Source: Aptenodytes patagonicus (Eukaryota > Chordata > Aves > Sphenisciformes > Spheniscidae). From it: DNA of 64,000 nt. The translations under genes were made by a program, and so were the position numbers. Below, one piece after another: positions 58,198-64,000 of the stretch; the first letter of the stretch is position 1, and each line of letters starts with the position of its first letter. Location of the stretch: assembly GCF_965638725.1 (NCBI RefSeq), contig NC_134963.1, positions 12,304,501 to 12,368,500 on the forward strand. Direction: 5' to 3'. Below the pieces are notes generated by a model. It had not been told where the DNA came from, did not search any database, and saw nothing but the letters and a program-made list of their open reading frames with translations.

Positions 58198-61100
58198 CTA
58201 GTTGTAGGGTTTATCTTCTCACTAGCTGCTCAGTCTGTGCTACTTTTAGCACTTTGCTTGCTTCCTCTATGACCTTCATGCCTTATATAGTTTACAAGGA
58301 AGCTGAGACGGAATTAAGACCTAGTTAATAACAATCTGCCTGTTTTCTTTGTGAATGTATAGCAAGACCTTTTTTTTGTCAGTAGCACCTAGGTCTGTAA
58401 TGGCTCTTGCTGATCCTGAGGGATTTTTGCCTTTTCCTTCTGGATTCCAAGGAGTTTAGAAATTATTGTGGAATTGCAGTCTGTATATCAGATTCATAGG
58501 TCAAATATCCATTGCAGCATTGAAGTAAGAAATATTTCATAACTTCCTATAATGGCTGTATCTCCTTTGAAATATTAAGTATAGTGTACAGCTCCGTGTT
58601 AGACAGTTTAAAGTATATGTGGTGTTCTTCCAAACAGCCAGGTGAGTGCCTGCCTCAGTGCCATTTCTGAAGGCAAGGAGTTAAAAATTCTAAGATTGGA
58701 TTGTGTAGGAGATGCTTCAGTATGACCTTTAGCATCCCGTCTCTTTGCATTCCTGAGCACTGCTGCCAGTTTGTGAGTGGTTTGGCCACATGCCTGTGGG
58801 GGACTGGGCTGGAATCCCTAAATTCATTTTCACTAGTGACCCAAATCAGATACGAACCAGACAGTCCAGATGCTAACAGCTTAGGCTATGATAGCTCCTG
58901 AGGAATTTGTCTGTAAATCTGTTTTCTGTATGTTCTTTTCCTGCTGAAGCTTATTTCAAACAGGTTTTATGTTCTGATTAAAAAAGAACTGGTAAGTGTC
59001 CAAGGAGTATTTACTTAAAAAGGCAATGTCGATTCAGTTTTGATACTCGAAAATGCATGTTTTTTTATTATTGTTCATACTTTTAGGTATGAAATTGGGT
59101 AATTCCCCTATTAAATTTGCTTTCTTTCATTATACTGATATACTGGTTTCTTATTATTTGATGGTTATAATTTGGTGAAGCTATGAGTATTGCTTTTGAT
59201 GAAACAGCTCTAAGGGATTTGGTTTTTGCAGTGGGGAATCACACAAAGAATTTCAAACTGATAACAGCAGGGCTCCAAATGCAGCAGATACTCTAGGAGA
59301 CACTAAGGTTTCCTAGTCCTTCCTGATATGCTTAAGTTCTGTTGAATGCTTCTGTGGGAGGGAAAGAAAACTTGGCAGTTATGAGGAAAAAGAGAAACTG
59401 TGTTCAGACATTGCAAGAAATATTCCAAACAATGAAGGATTCAAGAAAAATAAGAGCTGCTTTGTTCCTTTATATTGGAAAGTGGAGTGGTTTTTTTTTT
59501 TTTTTTTTGCTGACCTATCATTTTCAGTTATTCTGGGTTTTGCGTCCCTGGAAGCACACTTAGGAGTGTGGAAAAGAGGGGTGTCGCCTTGTTTTTAGAG
59601 CAGAATAAGCCTTTGCATAGGCAAAAAGAGACCAAGCATGATTTGAATGGACTTTGAAAGAGTAATATAGAACAAAAAAACCTGCACGTGTCCTCACTGC
59701 CGAGCCTGCTGCTATGAAGTATGATTCCACAGTACCAACCTTGTGTTCATGTGAGAACACGCACCATCTTCCACCTGACAGCTCTGTGGGTAAGGCAGAT
59801 TCCCCTGCTGCTGAGCAGAAGTCGGAGGTGTGAAATAGGTGATCATCATCATGTCATGCAAGCAGAGAATCTGTCCCTGTTGCAGACGTACATATCGGTA
59901 TCGTCATAGAAGTGTGCATAGTTTTTGATTGAATTAAAAAGAGTATACTCCTATATGTTTTTGCTTTGCTCAAACTTCATAAATGAAGGGGGGGAAAAAA
60001 TGAATCTCGTTTAAGTCAAGTGTCCCTTAAGTTTTTCCACAGGGAAAGACAAAACTATTGTTTCTTTAGCATAGACCTTTTCTTCCTATAATTTTCTTAG
60101 AGACATTATGTAGCTAATAGCTTGAGCCGATTAACGCCTTAGAGTGTCTCCTACTGCGAATACCAGTGAGGATCAGCTTTCATTTAATTAGATGAGGTAA
60201 AGCAGAGGGCTTGGAGGGAGACAGGTAGATATTTATCAGATGGATGGAAGCTTATTGTTTCAAATCCTTGCTGTCACAGAACATTTCCTGGCTGGGATCT
60301 GCATGCATGGCTTGCCATTCATATGCTAACTAGAGGCATTTTGCCTCTTCTCACCTGGGCGCTGGGGCGGTGCTGGTGTAGGATCAAAGAATTACTCGGG
60401 GAAGCCTTGGCCAAAGAGTGAGTTTGGATGAACAGAGTGACCAGATGAACAAGTTTTTCTCGAGAGAGAGGAACTTCTTGTCGCTGTCCTTTGCTTCCAT
60501 AGTTGGTTCTGTTTTGTGTAAGCAAAAAGCACTGTTTGTTGGAGTGACGTGCACCAGGAAAACCACAGCGAACCTTTAAGGGAAGTGAGCTGCAGTGACA
60601 TCTGATAATACAGATGACAGATTAATACACAGTTCTGCCCCGTTCGAACTTCAGCTTATTGTCATGGGCCACGGTTTTTAAAAACAGCTTAATACAGTGG
60701 GGAAGTGCTTGAGTATAGCTTTAGGATTTTGATTCTCAGAGGTAAGAACAGCACAGTCTTTCCTATTGATATTGAAAACTGCTCGTATTTATGTAACAGG
60801 GATACTGGATGCTATTTTGGCAGTACAATACAGAAGGTGCTTTTCTTGGCCCAGAGGAGACAGACATTTAGTGTTATGGTAAGAGGTGCGTATCAAGTTC
60901 AGGAAAGAGCTAATAACGGAAAAATCTCCAATTACTCTTTTTTTAATCCAACTTTGGAAGAATGAAACGCAATCTCCAGTTGGTTGGTCTCTTGTTCTTC
61001 ATTCTTGCTCTCATGTTCTGAAGTTTGGAGTTTCATTTGAGCAAACATGCAATTACAAAAACATTTCTTGTAGAGTGGCCCAATGCACGTGACAAAGATG

Positions 61101-61200
61101 GCCAGAAAATGTTAAAAGCGGTGAAATTTCAACAACATCAAAATGTGTGAAAGGTGTGACGGTGTAAATGTTTTTCTCAGCTGTCCTGGAAAACTGAACT
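58198..61200 (+). other. PISD intron 3, plain stretch
   Basis: AT-rich intron with a T-run near 59490. No coding exon matching the expected next PISD segment (VALYKSVP...) and no RNA gene or mobile element were recognised. Confidence 0.5.
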
Positions 61201-61379
61201 GAGTAAAATCAGCCTTTTTTTAATCTGACCAGTGAGATGGCTTTTTGACTATATAGGCCTGTTCTGTCTCGTACAACTTCCTGAGCATCTTGCTGGGATT
61301 ATGCAGCAATTCATCTGAGCGCTTCAGGAGCGCTTTATGAGACCGCAGTGCACTTTCTTGCCTTGGCTGAAAATGGGTA

Positions 61380-62470
61380 TGTCGGACTGTGTTGACGCAC
61401 CAAGACACACCGCGGAAAGCGCAGTCTCCCGGGAAGCCGGGCGACGTACAGCATCCGCGCTGCCGCGTTGTTCCCCGACGCGGTCGCTCTCCCTGTTGCC
61501 TTGGCCGGTGGCTCCTAAGCGGTGATGCGGGGACCTCCTTGTTCCCCGGGAGTGCCCGACAGCCAGCCTGGCAGCGCCTGGATGCCTCCCCGGGCAGACC
61601 CCTTCTCCCGCCGAGCGCCCGAGGTCCGGCCCGCCGGGCTGCGGGCCCCCCGCCCCGCCCTGGGGTGCTGCCGGGCGAGACGGCGTTGTCGCCGTGTTCC
61701 GGTCCCTCCGGTTTCTCTTCCTTTTCGTTTCTGCTGCCCTGGCTCCTCCTCCGAAGGGGGCCGGGGCCCTGCGGGAAGGCAGCCGCCTTGGAGCGCCAGT
61801 GGCTGGGAGGCGAGGCGGGGGAGGGCCGCCTGCCCCGCGCCGCTTCCTTAAGGCGAGGACCGGGCGGCGGCGAGCGGGCGGGAGCGGGGGCCGGCGGCGT
61901 CCCCTGCCCGGCCGTGCCGGAGGTAGGTGGGGGCCTGCCGGGAAGGGGGTGCGGGTGGGGCCCTCCATCCCGGCCCCCCCGCTCTGCCGGAGAAGGGGCT
62001 CGGCCGGCGGCGCGGAGCCCCGCGGGGTTGCGGGGGCGGGAGAGCTGGGCCCGGCCGGCGCGTTGGTGGGGTTTGCGTTCCGCTGCTTTGTTCACGTGTC
62101 TGAAAACTGCTTTAAAAGGGCGGGTCAGCGTCGCCTTTCAGCGAGTGGAAGCAAAAAGCCGGGACGGAGGAGACCTCGCTCGGCCGCTGGCGCCGCCGGC
62201 CGGCATCAGGTAAGGGCTTGCGGACTTGCAGGGCAGATGTGCGAGGTCTGATGGCCGGGCGGCAAATAATCGTTGGTCTCTGGCTTGCTGGAAGTTTCGG
62301 GAGAGATGTTCCAGAGTCTGGGCTCTCTCACGAGCGATCTCCCAGCAGATGTAAACAAAACCGGTCTCTTGGACCAGCGTTATCGGAGTTCAGGGTCCCG
62401 TTAACTTCCTCAGCCGCCGGGAGGGCGGCTGGGGCCGCCGCAGCCGCCGCGGGCTTTGTTCAGCTTGGCC
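61380..62470. promoter_or_regulatory. CpG island inside PISD intron 3, possible alternative promoter
   Basis: A second strongly CpG-rich block lies 4.6 kb beyond PISD exon 3. Near its right side a TATA-like TTTAAAAG (62111-62118) is followed by GGGCGGG. About 30 bases further a leader could start (about 62140) and run to a good donor, GCATCAG|GTAAGG (border 62209). PISD is known in human to have isoforms with different N termini, so an internal promoter for PISD is a reasonable reading. A separate gene is the alternative. Open frames through the block on both strands are GC shadows. Confidence 0.6.
62140..62209 (+). other. Candidate non-coding first exon at the internal CpG island
   Basis: This stretch lies between a TATA-like box (62111) and a consensus donor at 62210, and contains no ATG. 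It is predicted only from signals. Confidence 0.35.
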
Positions 62471-62959
62471 GGGCTCTGCTTTGTTGGGAAGGTGTAACGC
62501 GGTTTATGCTTCCGTTAGAGCTCCCTTACAGGGCAGAGAGTTTGCTTTGCAGGTATCTTAAGCTGAAGCATGGTCTTTTTAAACATGAAACGGAAAACAT
62601 TGCTACAAAATACTAAAATAATACAGCGTATTTTAGGTGTCATCAATTTTCATGTCACTTTGCAAAAGTGAATAAAAGTAAAAAAAGTAAATAAAACTTC
62701 TTTTCCTTGCTTCACAGAAGAGATCTTTGAGACTGCGTAACAGGCTTTTTGCACAGAATTCGGGTTTAAGTTTAAAAAACCACCCAACCTTTTACGACTA
62801 GCTTAAAATACCGCTTTTTTTCCCCCCTCCATTTATAGAATGCAACGAAAACAGCAACGTAAAATTGGAGGAAGACGATCGAAGGTTTTTTTCTTAATAA
62901 ATTAAGCATATTTATATTAATAAGTATTTATTAGTACATTAGGAAAAGATACAGAAAGC

Positions 62960-63330
62960 TTTCTTCGTATGGGAAGTGGAAGAGCTGCAGAAGCCGGGGC
63001 GGGTAAGGCGGGGCGCGGCCCGCTGCCCCGGCCCGCGGCGGGGAGCCCGCGGGAGGCGGTGCCCGCGGCCGGCCCTTCCCGGCCGAGCTGGAAGCGAAGG
63101 CGCTTCTCAAAAATCACGCGGCCTTGGCAGCCGCCGGCTCTGTCTGCGCTCGCGTTTCCCCGCAGCGTGAGAGCAGTTCTGTTGTGCTCTCGGAGCTCGG
63201 GAGCTCCCGGCTGGGCGTGGAGCATCCAGCGTTTCTCCCGCTGGGCTGGCTCGGGAGAGGGTTGGGTGGGAGCGGGGATTACGGGTCTGAAATTAAACGG
63301 GTACTGCTGGGAAAGGAAGGGGACCGTTAA
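62960..63330. promoter_or_regulatory. Small GC-rich, CpG-rich island
   Basis: A separate GC-rich block follows AT-rich sequence at 62.6-62.95 kb. It could be part of the same regulatory region as the 61.4-62.5 kb island. No exon is supported. The sequence from 63331 to the window end shows no recognised feature. Confidence 0.4.
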
Positions 63331-64000
63331 TAAACGGTCGCCGAGTACCTCTCCCCTGGTTGCAAGACCTTATTTTCGCTGGCACTTAAATAGAATGCAG
63401 CGCTTGGATGCGTACGGTGCATTTTTTAAACCGCGGTTCTGTTACCAAACGCAGAAAGTGTGACCCGAGGGCTTTGAGCGCTCGGACCAGCACATTCCAA
63501 GCCTAATGATTCACGCTTATGATTTGAAACCGAGACTGCAGGTTTGAAGTTCAGTTGCATAGTAGTCTTTCTTGCAAATGCCTTGCTGTATTGTTTTTTA
63601 AAACTTGAGGGGAAGGGTTTGAGGTAGTAATGGAAAGACGAGTAATTAAAGGGGTCACTGGATTTGACGCTTATTTGAGCTGGCAGAGCAGAACGGTGCT
63701 GCGTAGCTGGCAGATTAGCAGTTCTCTGTTAGATAATAATTCTCTAGGGATTTATACCTGCTGGTAACTGCTGCTTTTATTTGCCTAACGTGGATTCTGG
63801 GTGAGTTCAGACAGGTGGGGCAGTTTGGTACTGATGACCAACCTCCTACAGACCAGCAATCGCCCAGATTCTTGTCTAAGCTAATAACGCAGGCTCTGTG
63901 GCGCTGCCTGCATCACAAGAAGTCCGGCTATTGAGATGCCATTACATGAGTTCCCCTGTCACGAGCTGGTTGATTACCAGTTCTTGTTCCTTTCCCCGTG

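Noticed and set aside
61220-62251. Overlapping open frames of 185-291 aa on both strands at the internal CpG island
   Set aside because: Same GC effect; open on both strands at once, low-complexity, no recognisable family.

Overview
This is vertebrate nuclear DNA, almost certainly from a bird. The 3' ends of CR1 retrotransposons (tandem ATTCTATG-type tails, 50.1, 57.2 and 58.0 kb) and an ERV-type solo LTR point to a sauropsid. The gene set DEPDC5 / PRR14L / PISD is the conserved block that lies on human chromosome 22q12. The window carries spliced genes, so most long open frames seen in it are shadows. I assembled exons by hand from splice sites, matching intron phase and protein family resemblance. 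I cannot name the species.

Layout: (1) 0.3-6.8 kb, minus strand: the 5' part of DEPDC5 (a GATOR1 subunit), eight coding exons giving residues 1-187, continuing beyond the left edge. (2) 6.2-7.65 kb: a CpG island forming a shared head-to-head promoter for DEPDC5 (minus) and PRR14L (plus), with a perfect GTCACGTGAC palindrome between the two first exons. (3) 7.0-28.1 kb, plus strand: PRR14L, complete, predicted 2343 aa, with one 5.8-kb exon and a C-terminal Tantalus module, then a 3' UTR of about 3.4 kb. (4) 30.4-43.9 kb, minus strand: a complete 17-exon, 739-aa, two-lobed secreted transferrin-superfamily gene. From memory of the human map, no gene sits between PRR14L and PISD there. By my alignment, both lobes have lost three of the four iron ligands and the key anion-binding arginine. 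(5) 46.3-47.1 kb: a 33-bp minisatellite running into a CpG island that starts PISD (plus strand), whose first ATG lies in a perfect TISU/YY1 element. (6) 46.8-64 kb: PISD exons 1-3 (residues 1-107), then a long intron that contains CR1 copies and a second CpG island at 61.4-62.5 kb, probably an alternative promoter.

DEPDC5 acts in amino-acid control of mTORC1, PRR14L is a nuclear/midbody protein and PISD makes phosphatidylethanolamine in mitochondria. They are neighbours by ancient synteny rather than an operon. The item most worth following up is the non-canonical transferrin paralogue between PRR14L and PISD: its fold cysteines and exon phases are kept, but its metal site is gone, so it is probably a secreted protein that does something other than carry iron.
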